A stretch of 64,000 nucleotides of DNA from CALBPI01 sp039033995. Its GTDB lineage: Bacteria; Pseudomonadota; Gammaproteobacteria; Steroidobacterales; Woeseiaceae. The notes beneath the pieces were generated by a model, which saw only the letters and a list, made by a program, of their open reading frames with translations, was not told where the DNA came from and did no database searches. The translations under genes were made by a program, and so were the position numbers. Position 1 is the stretch's first letter, and the number at the start of each line of letters is the position of its first letter. The stretch covers positions 94,158-158,157 of the forward strand of contig JBCCBP010000004.1 in assembly GCA_039033995.1 (NCBI GenBank), in the 5' to 3' direction. This document shows, piece by piece, positions 16,251 through 25,004 of the stretch.

Positions 16251-17101
16251 GGTTGTGCATCCATCGTTGTTGGCTCGTTCCATGGCCTCAGTGGTCCCGT
16301 TTCTGGCCAACCTTGTTCAGCGGCGATAGCCGTCATGTCGGCGAGCCGCTCGGTCATACCCGGATGGGTATCGACGTAGCGGTTTACGACGCTCCTGGAA
16401 CCCGGGTCCAGACGTCGAAAAAAGTCCCCAGTGCCGGCAACATGGCCATAGTGCGCTGCACACAGTTCGAGTCCAAACCGGTCTGCATCCCGCTCCTGCT
16501 GACGATCGAAGCTACGTAACGACAGGTCTGACAGATTCGGAGCAAACCCACCGGCACCGATCGTCGCATTATAGATCAGACTGATCAGCGCCAGTCTGCC
16601 GAGACGTCGCAGGTGATCTCGACCATGAAAATGCCCCAGCTCATGCGCGAGGACGAATGCCAGTTCGTTTTCGGATTCCACGTCATCGAGAAGTCGACTG
16701 GTGACGATAATTGTGCCGCCAGGCAGTGCAACCGCGTTGGGGACACTCGACTCCGCGATTAACAGGCGAAACTCGTAGGTGCTGTCGGGCCAGTATTCGG
16801 TCAGCGTCTCAAGCAGCGCTACGGTTTGTTCGTGTTGGGCATGATCCGTCGTAATACGTGCACCGTCCATCAGTTCGCCAATTTCGTCATAGCGAAGCCC
16901 ACCAAACCATTGCGCCTCACGTTCAATGCTGACCACACCCACCAGGATGTCGACGAGATAGACACTAATAATGACCACCGCGATAAATACAGCACCCAGT
17001 CCGGCGAACAATACGCCTGCCTCTGCGAGTGGGTGTGTGTCGCTGACATTGACGGAAGGATCGGGCTGGCGTGCGACAAAACGCCCGCGGGATTCGCTCA
17101 C
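16247..17101 (-). CDS. M48 family membrane-anchored metallopeptidase
   Basis: This 284-residue protein has one membrane segment (AGVLFAGLGAVFIAVVIISVYLV, residues 29-51). The zinc site is His153-Glu-Leu-Gly-His157 (AHELGHFHGRDH) and the third ligand is Glu203 in RQQERDADRFG, the M48 pattern. The catalytic domain should lie outside the cytoplasmic face and degrade damaged envelope proteins, as BepA/YcaL-type proteases do. It overlaps the YbjQ-like gene upstream and the glutaredoxin-like gene downstream by four bases each, so four genes share one transcript. Confidence 0.88.
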   Translation of the reverse strand: MSESRGRFVARQPDPSVNVSDTHPLAEAGVLFAGLGAVFIAVVIISVYLVDILVGVVSIEREAQWFGGLRYDEIGELMDGARITTDHAQHEQTVALLETLTEYWPDSTYEFRLLIAESSVPNAVALPGGTIIVTSRLLDDVESENELAFVLAHELGHFHGRDHLRRLGRLALISLIYNATIGAGGFAPNLSDLSLRSFDRQQERDADRFGLELCAAHYGHVAGTGDFFRRLDPGSRSVVNRYVDTHPGMTERLADMTAIAAEQGWPETGPLRPWNEPTTMDAQP

Positions 17102-17574
17102 CGTGTGGCCAGCCGTATCGCCGTGCCGATCGCCAGCATCTCGACGCCCGCTGTGCCGCGATCGCCTTGAGAGTTCGCCATGCGCGATGTCTCGAGTCGC
17201 ACATTGATCACTGCATCGAAGCCGCGCGTTCGTGCCTGCTCCAGCAGTCGCAACATGGCTTCCCGACGCGCGCGATCAAGCAGGGGCTCGTAGGTTTTAA
17301 CGCGGCCCCCGATCAAGCCTCGGAGTCCGGCGATGATACGTTTGAAGTAGTCGAGCGAGACCACGATGCTGCCGACCATGAGTTGACTCTCGGTGGCTGT
17401 CCAATCGGCAGGCATTTGCTCGGATGTCATCGCGGGGAATGCCCGCAACGCTGCTTCGCGGCGTTCGATGCTCTTAAAATGTCGGCGTTCGATTATCGTA
17501 CCGACGATGTAGGCCACCACCAGCAGCGTCAGCGGCAAGCCAATATTGATAATCAAACTGATCGTGTCTCCCAT
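17098..17574 (-). CDS. YbjQ-family (DUF74) protein with N-terminal membrane segment
   Basis: This 158-residue protein has one hydrophobic N-terminal helix (SLIINIGLPLTLLVVAYIVGTII), a basic linker and a YbjQ/DUF74 domain. The domain contains MVGSIVVSLDYFKRIIAGLRGLIGGRVKTYEPLL, then ARREAMLRLLEQARTRGFDAVINVRLETS and the closing AIGTAIRL. YbjQ proteins form pentamers and were named for a suggested heavy-metal-binding fold; their function is unknown. Four-base overlap with the M48 gene and tandem arrangement with a second YbjQ gene suggest a shared complex. Confidence 0.85.
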   Translation of the reverse strand: MGDTISLIINIGLPLTLLVVAYIVGTIIERRHFKSIERREAALRAFPAMTSEQMPADWTATESQLMVGSIVVSLDYFKRIIAGLRGLIGGRVKTYEPLLDRARREAMLRLLEQARTRGFDAVINVRLETSRMANSQGDRGTAGVEMLAIGTAIRLATR

Positions 17575-17582
17575 CGTCGACG

Positions 17583-17927
17583 CTACCGAACCTTGACCGC
17601 GGTGCCGTAAGCGAACAACTCGGATGCGCCCTGTGCGATAGAACTGGTGGCGAAACGGACATTTATGATCGCGTTCGCGCCCATCGACTGAGCCTGGCGA
17701 ATCATCCGGTCTGTGGCTTCCTGCCGCGAGTCCTGCAGCAGCTCGGTATAGCCCGCGAGTTCGCCGCCGACAATATTCTTGAGGCCAGCCATGATGTCGC
17801 GGCCAAGATGTTTGGCGCGGACCGTATTGCCGGTAACAACACCATAGAATTCGACGATCTGCTTGCCCGGTATGGTCTCTGTGTTGGACAGAATGATGCT
17901 TGCGTTGAGTGACAGATCTGGCGTCAT
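17583..17927 (-). CDS. YbjQ-family (DUF74) protein
   Basis: This soluble 114-residue YbjQ protein contains ASIILSNTETIPGKQIVEFYG, VVTGNTVRAKHLGRDIMAG, IVGGELAGYTELL, AQSMGANAIINVRF and FAYGTAVKV. The ATG at 17927 has GGAG five bases upstream. An in-frame ATG at 17972 lies outside the conserved domain. It is the first gene of a four-gene leftward operon (two YbjQ, M48 peptidase, glutaredoxin/GST). The similarity to its downstream neighbour, which adds a membrane anchor, suggests an old tandem duplication. Confidence 0.88.
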   Translation of the reverse strand: MTPDLSLNASIILSNTETIPGKQIVEFYGVVTGNTVRAKHLGRDIMAGLKNIVGGELAGYTELLQDSRQEATDRMIRQAQSMGANAIINVRFATSSIAQGASELFAYGTAVKVR

Positions 17928-18071
17928 GGTGGCTCCATCAAGAGAATTGGCGGTAATCGTGGAATATACCAAGTTGTCGCCAATGGGGTTATCGACGCGG
18001 TCACTTTTCTGATGCCATCGGCTGCGACTCGGACCATTGTGCCGGGATGGATGTTCGGCAGCCTGCTGTCG

Positions 18072-19190
18072 TTAGCCAGGCGGTCGCTGCATCGATTGCT
18101 CATTGAAAAAGTGCGAGATCAGGGTATAGCGCGTCCCTTGTGTGGTCTCGCGCACCTCATGCAACAAGGCCGATGAGAAAATCATCGCGGTGCCTGCCGG
18201 AGACTTATAGCCGCGTTCGTCGTACTCACGAAATACCACGTCGCCGCCTTCGTAATCGTCATTCAGGTTCAGTGACAGGGCGAAGCGACGGTGTGCTGTC
18301 TGCGCACTAATGTTATCGCGATGTCCCATTTGATTGCCGCTGCGTTCCCCGACATAGCGTGCAATATGCAGGTCTTCCCGGCGCGTGACATCGAAAGCAA
18401 AAGCGCGTTTCACCATTGGCACGATCCTGCCGAAGATGCGTTCGTCCAGAAACTGGATCATGCGTTGATCCCGGATGATGTGGTCGACCCGATCTTGCCG
18501 ATTGTGCTCGTAGACCGGAATCTGAAAGTCGCTTTGCAATTCACCCGGTTTGGGCGGGCGCGCAGTGAACGGCGTATCTGACTCAAAGGCCTTGATCAAG
18601 TCCGCGCATTCCTGAGGTGTCAACACGTTCGGAACCGCCAGCACCGGTGCGTGTGGTGGCATCAACCGATCCGGATCGGTGTTCGGGCTACTCATTGTGT
18701 TCAGCGCCTCCAGTAAGGTGTCGGTGGGTGTTACTGCCTCATCCCACCAACTGATGATCTGTCGAAAGGGCGATACGAGCAACAAGCGGTCGCTCGGGCC
18801 ACAATCTTTGTGCAACCCGAGACCGGCCAGAATGCGCCCGGAGGAGTCCGAGGGCATTGGCCAATACAGTCCGTGTTGTCTCAACTGCTCGGCGTTATGC
18901 CGGGCATCGCTGTTTGCGTTGACGATGACGACGTAGGCGTCACGTTGCGCAATGTCGGCATGCTTCGCCGCCAGTGCCGCCAGCCACGTCGAGTCACGCA
19001 GACCGTTTGGGTCATTGAGCAGCAGTAGTAGCAACGGACGCCCGGAAAGATGGTCGTCCGAGTAGCGCAACCAACGACCTTGTTCGTCCTTCAGCTCAAA
19101 GTGCGGCAACAACATACCGGGTTGCGGCTCGCGCACGTACTCGCGCACCTGCTCGGCGGATAGGCTATACGTCGTCTTGCTGCGGCTCAT
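18072..19190 (-). CDS. Thioredoxin-fold/prolyl-4-hydroxylase-type dioxygenase fusion
   Basis: This 372-residue protein has two parts. Residues 1-165 look like an AhpC/TSA thioredoxin fold (PGMLLPHFELKDEQGRWLRY, RPLLLLLLNDPNG, AYVVIVNANSD, RLLLVSPFRQIISWWD) but have no cysteine where the peroxidatic residue should be. Residues 185-365 are a P4H-type Fe(II)/2-oxoglutarate dioxygenase with His290-x-Asp292 (MGHRDN), His344 (SALLHEV) and Arg354 (TRYTLISHFF). The N-terminal half probably binds protein rather than reducing peroxide. The substrate is likely a protein side chain, by family analogy only. Confidence 0.83.
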   Translation of the reverse strand: MSRSKTTYSLSAEQVREYVREPQPGMLLPHFELKDEQGRWLRYSDDHLSGRPLLLLLLNDPNGLRDSTWLAALAAKHADIAQRDAYVVIVNANSDARHNAEQLRQHGLYWPMPSDSSGRILAGLGLHKDCGPSDRLLLVSPFRQIISWWDEAVTPTDTLLEALNTMSSPNTDPDRLMPPHAPVLAVPNVLTPQECADLIKAFESDTPFTARPPKPGELQSDFQIPVYEHNRQDRVDHIIRDQRMIQFLDERIFGRIVPMVKRAFAFDVTRREDLHIARYVGERSGNQMGHRDNISAQTAHRRFALSLNLNDDYEGGDVVFREYDERGYKSPAGTAMIFSSALLHEVRETTQGTRYTLISHFFNEQSMQRPPG

Positions 19191-19253
19191 AGTGGGTTCC
19201 GTTGGCCTGTCGAGCGTCAGGCTAAGAGTTCCGCCGGCATCTGTCCAGTCACA

Positions 19254-20438
19254 TCACTGCACGCTCAGTGCTGTGGCGGCGGCGACCGCGGAAGACCATG
19301 CCCATTGAAAATTGAAGCCGCCAAGATGCCCGGTCACATCAACCACCTCGCCAATGAAATACAGGCCGGGCTGGTGCTGGCTTTCCATCGTTTGCGAAGA
19401 CAGCTCATTCGTATCAATGCCGCCGAGTGTGACTTCCGCGGTGCGATAGCCCTCGGTAGCGGCGGGTTTGATCGACCAGGTGTTCAGTCTGTCGCCGAGC
19501 TCGCTGAGCATACGGTCTGCCAGATCGGCCAGCCGTGACGACTCATCGATTTGCCAGTGCGCGAGCAAAGCGGATACCGCGGCGCGAGGTAGGGCATCAG
19601 CCAGTGCTGTGGCCAGCTGTTGGCGTGGGCGACTGCGTTTGGCTGTGAGCAGCCAGTCTGTCGCGTCTTGCTCGGGCAATGTATCGATGGCGATCGACGC
19701 ACCGGGCTTCCAGTAGCTCGAGGCCTGCAGAGCAGCCGGCCCGCTGAGACCGCGATGGGTAAACAGGAGCCCTTCGATAAAGTGCTGCTCCGCTGCCGTG
19801 ACGGCCGCGCGCAGACTGACTCCGGACAGCGATTGCATCAACTCGTGCAGCGCACCGGTGAAGGTGAAAGGTACCAGTCCCGCGCGTGTCGGCAGCACCT
19901 GATGACCGAACTGTTGCGCGATACGATAACCAAAGTCGGTCGCGCCCATTTTGGGGATCGACAGGCCACCGGTCGCGATCACGAGGTTCGGCGCTGAAAA
20001 CTGCCCGAGATTGGATTCGACGACAAAATGGTCGTTATGCGTGACGCCGCTGATGTCACAGTGGGTCAGGATACGCACGTTATGTTGTTCACATTCCTCG
20101 CGCAGCATCGCCACGATGTCTTTCGAGCTGTGATCACAGAACAACTGCCCCAGTGTTTTCTCGTGGTAGTCAATCTTGTGTTTTTCGACGAGGGCGATGA
20201 AGTCCCACTGCGTATAGCGACTGAGCGCGGACTTGCAAAAATGTGGATTCGCAGACAGGAAGTAGTCCGGGTCGCAGTACAGATTGGTAAAGTTGCAACG
20301 GCCGCCACCAGACATCAGGATTTTTTTGCCGATCTTGTTCGAACCTTCAAGCACCAGCACCGATTTTCCGGCGGCAGCGGTCGTGCAGGCACACATCAAT
20401 CCCGCGGCACCACCACCGATAATTATGACGTCGATCAC
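19254..20438 (-). CDS. HI0933-family FAD-dependent oxidoreductase (YhiN-like)
   Basis: This 394-residue flavoprotein starts MIDVIIIGGGAAGLMCACTT with the Rossmann FAD motif. GKKILMSGGGRCNFTN is the HI0933/YhiN signature. Further marks are LVIATGGLSIPKMGATDFGY, LFTHRGLSGPAAL and the C-terminal GEVVDVTGHLGGFNFQWAWSS. Members are soluble flavoproteins of unknown substrate, often annotated as aminoacetone oxidase-like. It diverges from the TfpX/TfpZ gene. Length and motifs are complete. Confidence 0.92.
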   Translation of the reverse strand: MIDVIIIGGGAAGLMCACTTAAAGKSVLVLEGSNKIGKKILMSGGGRCNFTNLYCDPDYFLSANPHFCKSALSRYTQWDFIALVEKHKIDYHEKTLGQLFCDHSSKDIVAMLREECEQHNVRILTHCDISGVTHNDHFVVESNLGQFSAPNLVIATGGLSIPKMGATDFGYRIAQQFGHQVLPTRAGLVPFTFTGALHELMQSLSGVSLRAAVTAAEQHFIEGLLFTHRGLSGPAALQASSYWKPGASIAIDTLPEQDATDWLLTAKRSRPRQQLATALADALPRAAVSALLAHWQIDESSRLADLADRMLSELGDRLNTWSIKPAATEGYRTAEVTLGGIDTNELSSQTMESQHQPGLYFIGEVVDVTGHLGGFNFQWAWSSAVAAATALSVQ

Positions 20439-20583
20439 ATTTTCCTCGGCAATGGTGGCTTGAACGTGCTATCAGACACCTTATTTTACTACACGCAACA
20501 CGACTGAATCGTGTCTGGCGTTCAGATTGAGCCAACTCGCTGGCGCCAGCCGTTACGATATTGATTGCCGAGAGAGACCGACA
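20439..20583. promoter_or_regulatory. Divergent intergenic region with two inverted repeats
   Basis: This 145-base region lies between the HI0933 and TfpX/TfpZ genes. It contains a hairpin-capable CACGA-N5-TCGTG near 20500 and a perfect 12-base palindrome, GCTGGCGCCAGC, at 20539-20550, 33 bases before the TfpX ATG. I find no convincing -35/-10 pair. The palindrome is well placed for an operator or a leader hairpin, but nothing ties it to a known regulator. Confidence 0.3.
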
Positions 20584-21330
20584 ATGCCAAAAACAAAAGC
20601 CGTTATTTTGCATTTTCTGTTCAGTCTGACCATCGTCTCCTGCGTGCTCGCGGTGATTTTCCTGGTGTGGTACCCGCCACCCATGTTCCGCATCAACGGC
20701 GCTGAGTCGGTGCTGAAAACGCTGATCGGCGTCGACCTCGTGCTCGGCCCAGCGCTGACCGCGTACCTGTACCGTCCTGGCAAGAAGGGACTGTGGATCG
20801 ACATGTGGTTTATTGCTGTCGTGCAGTTGAGCGCGCTCATCTACGGCGTCAGCGTGATTTACCAGGAGCGGCCCCAGTTCATGATTTTCTCGCAGGACCG
20901 GTTTGTCATTCTGGCGGGCAAGGACGTGCGCGATAACGACGAGCCCCGCGCGGTCTGTCAATCGGTCGAGGTGCTGCCTTGCGTTGCGGTTGCTGTGGTC
21001 GATGAGGCGCCCGAGGCGCGTGCGAAGTTGCTTGAGCAGACACTGGAAATGGGCGTGGAGCTGGAACAATTGCCGCAGTACTGGCAGCCGCTGCGCGAAC
21101 ACAGGGATCGTGTGCTGGAAGACGCCCGTCCGCTGCAGGACCTGATCGACTACGACTCGAACCTGAGGAACGAAGTCGAGGCATTGGAGCGCCGCCACGG
21201 CCGCGCTTTGTCTGCTATGGTGTTCGTACCGGTCATTAACAAGAATCTGCAAGGGTTCAGCCTGATCGTCGACGCAGAAACTGTCGAGACGCTCGACGTC
21301 GTTGTCGTTGACCCTTGGGAAATGCGATGA
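20584..21330 (+). CDS. TfpX/TfpZ family type IV pilin accessory-like membrane protein
   Basis: The protein has 248 residues. The N-terminal part has about three membrane segments (AVILHFLFSLTIVSCVLAVIFLVWYP, LIGVDLVLGPALTAYLY, MWFIAVVQLSALIYGVSVIY). The WYPPPMFRINGA, LIGVDLVLGPALT and FKRPG-like boundaries with QLSALIYGV are the TfpX/TfpZ pattern, whose founding members assist assembly of specific type IV pilins. A soluble C-terminal domain rich in Glu follows. No pilin or pilus gene is nearby, so this copy may act alone or on a distant pilin. The ATG at 20584 is chosen because family similarity starts there. Confidence 0.8.
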   Translation: MPKTKAVILHFLFSLTIVSCVLAVIFLVWYPPPMFRINGAESVLKTLIGVDLVLGPALTAYLYRPGKKGLWIDMWFIAVVQLSALIYGVSVIYQERPQFMIFSQDRFVILAGKDVRDNDEPRAVCQSVEVLPCVAVAVVDEAPEARAKLLEQTLEMGVELEQLPQYWQPLREHRDRVLEDARPLQDLIDYDSNLRNEVEALERRHGRALSAMVFVPVINKNLQGFSLIVDAETVETLDVVVVDPWEMR

Positions 21331-21346
21331 GGCAAACCAACCGCGA

Positions 21347-22801
21347 ATGAGTACTCCGACGAACAACCCGCGCCGCATCGGTGTTTTGCTGGGCCCTGGT
21401 CTGTTCGTTGTGATGCTGGCGTTCGGTGATATACAGACCGTCATGTCGCTCGCTGCCTGGCGCGCCGCGGCGGTGGCGTTATGGATGGCTGTCTGGTGGG
21501 CGACGGAAGCCGTTCCGCTGCCGGTTACAGCGCTGTTGCCGCTGGTGTTGTTCGCCCCATTGGATCTGGCCACTAGCCGCCAGGCGGCCGCGGCGTATGC
21601 GCATCCGACCATCTTCTTGTTCCTTGGCGGTTTCATGATGGCATTGGCGATAGAGCGATGGTCGTTGCATCGTCGCATTGCATTGGCGGTGCTCAGTCGG
21701 ACGGGCACCGATCCCGATCGCCTCATCGGGGGGTTCATGTTGGTATCGGCGCTACTGAGTATGTGGATGACCAACACGTCCACGACGATGATGTTGTTAC
21801 CGATCGCGTTATCCGTTGCGACCGTGATGCGCGAGAACCTGCCAGATTCGAGCGAGTCCGAACAGCAGCGATTCGCGATCGGTTTGCTGCTCGGTGTCGC
21901 GTTTGCAGCCTCGATCGGAGGATTGTCAACGCTGATCGGCACCCCACCCAATGCTTTACTGGTTGCCTATCTGGCCGAGCAACATAGTCTGGACATCAGT
22001 TTTGCACGCTGGATGTTGATCGGCATTCCCGTCACGGCTTTGCTGTTGCCATTGGCGTGGTGGTTACTGACCCGACGTCTCTTCCCGGTCACGTTTCGAA
22101 CGACGCCAGCGGTTGCGGAGCATCTCGATGAGTTAAGGGCGGCGCAGGGCGCGATGAGCACGGCCGAGCGACGTATTGCCGTGTTATTTGGCCTGATGGT
22201 GGCGAGTTGGTTGTTACGCAGACCGTTGCAGGCATGGCTCGGACTGCCGGGTCTGAATGACACGATGATCGCGATCGCGGCGGCTATCGCGTTGTTTATT
22301 GTTCCAAGTGGCGATAACCGTCAGCCCCGATTGATGACGTGGCAGCTGACCGAGCGTCTCCCCTGGGGTGTTCTGGTGTTGTTCGGTGGTGGTTTATCGC
22401 TTGCAGCGGTCGTCGACCGTTCCGGCCTGGCCCAATGGCTCGGCGAGTCATTGGTGCCGCTCAACGCGTTGGGCATCGGTGTCTTGATTCTTGCGGCGGT
22501 CGCGATGACGATCTTCCTGACGGAATTCACGAGCAATCTGGCGACGACGGCAACGCTGCTGCCGGTCATGGGTGCGATTGCATTGCAAGCCGATCTGGCG
22601 CCGTTGTTGTTGACGGTACCGGTCACCATCGCCGCGAGTTGTGCGTTCATGTTGCCGGTGGCGACCGCTCCGAATGCGATCGTGTTTTCGACCGGTACGA
22701 TCCGTATTGGCGATATGGTGCGTGCCGGTGTCTGGTTGAATCTGATCGCAGTGGTGTTGATCTGGTTGATCGGCCTGTATGCCGCTCCGGCACTACTGTG
22801 A
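21347..22801 (+). CDS. SLC13 (DASS) family sodium-coupled anion symporter
   Basis: This 484-residue membrane protein has about 12 hydrophobic segments. Both SNT-type binding motifs are present: MWMTNTSTTMMLLPIALSV in the first half and FTSNLATTATLLPVMGAI in the second, with hairpin elements IGGLSTLIGTPPNALLVAYL and PVATAPNAIVFSTG. Relatives import di- or tricarboxylates with sodium; the exact anion is not readable. The ATG at 21347 follows the TfpX stop by 16 bases. It converges on the DUF547 gene with a 9-base overlap of the coding ends. Confidence 0.9.
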   Translation: MSTPTNNPRRIGVLLGPGLFVVMLAFGDIQTVMSLAAWRAAAVALWMAVWWATEAVPLPVTALLPLVLFAPLDLATSRQAAAAYAHPTIFLFLGGFMMALAIERWSLHRRIALAVLSRTGTDPDRLIGGFMLVSALLSMWMTNTSTTMMLLPIALSVATVMRENLPDSSESEQQRFAIGLLLGVAFAASIGGLSTLIGTPPNALLVAYLAEQHSLDISFARWMLIGIPVTALLLPLAWWLLTRRLFPVTFRTTPAVAEHLDELRAAQGAMSTAERRIAVLFGLMVASWLLRRPLQAWLGLPGLNDTMIAIAAAIALFIVPSGDNRQPRLMTWQLTERLPWGVLVLFGGGLSLAAVVDRSGLAQWLGESLVPLNALGIGVLILAAVAMTIFLTEFTSNLATTATLLPVMGAIALQADLAPLLLTVPVTIAASCAFMLPVATAPNAIVFSTGTIRIGDMVRAGVWLNLIAVVLIWLIGLYAAPALL

Positions 22802-23605
22802 TGCGCTGATATCGTTCAGTCGCCAGTCGTATTCATAACCAATCCTGCCGGACCACGATCGCAAAAGTGCGGCTGTTCTCGCATCGGCAAGGACCGCAAG
22901 ACTCGCAAGCAGCGCTCGCTCGGACGATGCGAAATCATCTCGGTACCAGTTGAACAAGCTGGATAGCCGCAATTCGTTACCGCGGATTGCAATCGCACGT
23001 GGTGTTGCTAGAAACGACCGCGCGGCCAACGTCAATTGTGCTTCGAGATTGTCGCCAGTGAATGCGATGGGCTGAACGTCGGGGCAGCCGACACTCGCGC
23101 AGTTGACGGCGAAATGAATTCGAGGCTCATTCCAAAGCCCCCTGAGGATCCGGTGCTCGATATCGTTCAGCGTCAGGCGATCCGAGCTACTTTGAAACAA
23201 CGGCGTATCCCATGGGCCTTGGCCGCCATTGAGATCCAGAATACTGTCGAGCGGGTAGGCGTCCACGATGACATCAATGGTCAGCGCATTGTAGACATTG
23301 ATCCAGTACGCCATTTGCTCGCGGCGATTGTATCGGCTGATATCCGTGCCGGTCATCGTATCGAGATAATGGCGTAGTGTGGCTCGCCCGTGGGCTTTGA
23401 CCGCGGCGTAGTCAACACGGTTGAGGTCTGAAAAGGCTGCTACCAGATAGCGATTCAGAAAACGTTGCCACTCGGCGTGATCGATGCGTGCCTCGCTGGT
23501 CGGATTCGCAGGCCAACGCTCCGGCGCGAAGCGATGGTCGTGCGCGCAGCCCACTAGCTGACAGCACAGTACGACGCTCAACAGCAGCAGGTAACGACTA
23601 CTCAC
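22793..23605 (-). CDS. DUF547 lipoprotein
   Basis: The protein has about 270 residues. I take the GTG at 23605 as start because GAGGAG lies seven bases ahead and the resulting N-terminus (SSRYLLLLSVVLCCQLVGC) is a clean lipoprotein signal with LVGC lipobox. The ATG at 23629 would overlap the MFS gene further. The DUF547 domain is visible in YNRREQMAYWINVYNALTID, LNDIEHRILRG, IHFAVNCASVGCP and SSLFNWYRDDF. The domain has a papain-like Cys/His arrangement, but its activity is unproven. It is translated in an 8-base overlap with the MFS gene upstream. Confidence 0.85.
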   Translation of the reverse strand: MSSRYLLLLSVVLCCQLVGCAHDHRFAPERWPANPTSEARIDHAEWQRFLNRYLVAAFSDLNRVDYAAVKAHGRATLRHYLDTMTGTDISRYNRREQMAYWINVYNALTIDVIVDAYPLDSILDLNGGQGPWDTPLFQSSSDRLTLNDIEHRILRGLWNEPRIHFAVNCASVGCPDVQPIAFTGDNLEAQLTLAARSFLATPRAIAIRGNELRLSSLFNWYRDDFASSERALLASLAVLADARTAALLRSWSGRIGYEYDWRLNDISASQ

Positions 23606-24863
23606 TGAAATGCTCCTCAAACGATTCATCGAGCGCGTCGCTTTGCGCGCCCGCCTGCCGAATACGCGTGTTGTTCAGGCAGAAGCTGAGCAGCAGAACC
23701 ATCAAAATGACATCCAGCAGGAACGGATAGTGTGGATTGATCTGATATAGATTGAGATTGATGAACGGGACCAGCATGAATCCTGCCGCGGCCATGGCAC
23801 CCGCGATACCAGCCACTGCGCCTTGTTCATGACTGCCCACCGACAACGAGGCGCCAGCGTTGTAACCCGGTATCGCCATCCCTGCGCCAAGCCCATTGAG
23901 CATCAGAGCAAAGACATAGGGTGCAAACGAATTGCTCAGAGCGAGAGCGACCTGCGCCACAGCCAGTATGACGCCGCCGCCGAGCATCATGGTGCGCGCG
24001 GAGAGTCGAAAACGCTGCACCAAGACCAATTGTGAAAATAGCGCTGCCAACGCGCTGGCGGTCAAGCCGACGCCGACAAACTGGGCGGACTCATTGATAT
24101 CAAAACCCAGTACGTCAATGAAATAGAACGCACTGACCTGCATCGGCGTGGCGATCGCGAGGCCGGCGACAAGGCCGTAGATCAGAAACGGTCGCAGCCG
24201 AGGGTCTGTCACCGGCAATCGACTCTGATCGCGTTGCTGACCAGGCGCCGATTTTTCGGGTAGCCAGATCATGACAGCGACGGCAAGACACAGCATGAAA
24301 CCGACGATGAACCACAACGGCGTCAATAGCCCAAGTCCACTGAACGCGGCGAGTCCAGGGCCGATCACGTTGCCAAGCCCGAATGCGGCCGACAGTCCGG
24401 CGATGGCAACAGTGCGGTCCTTAAGGCTGGTGCGGTCGACAATGTAGGCCTGGGCTGCTACGCGCAGACCGGGACCGACCGCGCCGTAGATACTGCGCGT
24501 CGTGACCAAGAGCAAATAGATCAGCAGCAGTGAAACGCCGCCCGCCAAACCAAACGCGATCGCCGAGGTGAATGCTGCCGTCGATACGATGTAGCCGCTC
24601 ATGCCGGCCAGGATCACAGGCTTACGACCCCAGCGGTCACTGAGTCGACCCCAGGCGGGACTCAAGAGCACCCACATCAGCGCCGAGACGGAAAACACAC
24701 TGCCAACCTGAAATTCGCTGAGGCCGAGTTGCCGACCTAGTGGTGGCAGGACCGCGAACGTCACGGTCTGGCCCATACCGAGGCCCATCACACTGGCGAG
24801 CAATAACCCAAACGCGAGCCTGCGCTCGCGCAACAGCGAAGCCGGCTGAAGCGTATCGTTCAT
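23598..24863 (-). CDS. Major facilitator superfamily transporter (drug/multidrug type)
   Basis: This protein of about 421 residues has 12 predicted membrane helices. Loop motif A is SPAWGRLSDRWGRKPVILAG after helix 2, typical of DHA1-type antiporters. YGAVGPGLRVAAQAYIVDRT and GLGNVIGPGLAAFSGLGLLTPL match motif C-like antiporter features. The substrate is unknown. The start is not firmly fixed because no good ribosome-binding site precedes the ATG at 24863, and the frame is open to 24914. It is followed by the DUF547 lipoprotein gene in overlap. Confidence 0.85.
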   Translation of the reverse strand: MNDTLQPASLLRERRLAFGLLLASVMGLGMGQTVTFAVLPPLGRQLGLSEFQVGSVFSVSALMWVLLSPAWGRLSDRWGRKPVILAGMSGYIVSTAAFTSAIAFGLAGGVSLLLIYLLLVTTRSIYGAVGPGLRVAAQAYIVDRTSLKDRTVAIAGLSAAFGLGNVIGPGLAAFSGLGLLTPLWFIVGFMLCLAVAVMIWLPEKSAPGQQRDQSRLPVTDPRLRPFLIYGLVAGLAIATPMQVSAFYFIDVLGFDINESAQFVGVGLTASALAALFSQLVLVQRFRLSARTMMLGGGVILAVAQVALALSNSFAPYVFALMLNGLGAGMAIPGYNAGASLSVGSHEQGAVAGIAGAMAAAGFMLVPFINLNLYQINPHYPFLLDVILMVLLLSFCLNNTRIRQAGAQSDALDESFEEHFSE

Positions 24864-25004
24864 AGAGGAGATACGCGCGGCGTAGGTAACCGCGTCACAG
24901 TGCTGGTGCTGCACGGAACCGGTGTATCGGCAACGTTTGTGTGCGCGGCCGCGCGAGGTTTCAAATCGGTCTCCGCAGCGAATGTATCGTCGTTGGACAG
25001 ATGA

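Noticed and set aside
20347..21951. A 534-codon open frame on the minus strand across the TfpX/TfpZ and SLC13 genes
   Set aside because: It is antisense to two well-supported genes, has low-complexity composition with no recognisable domain, and exists because of GC-biased codon positions.
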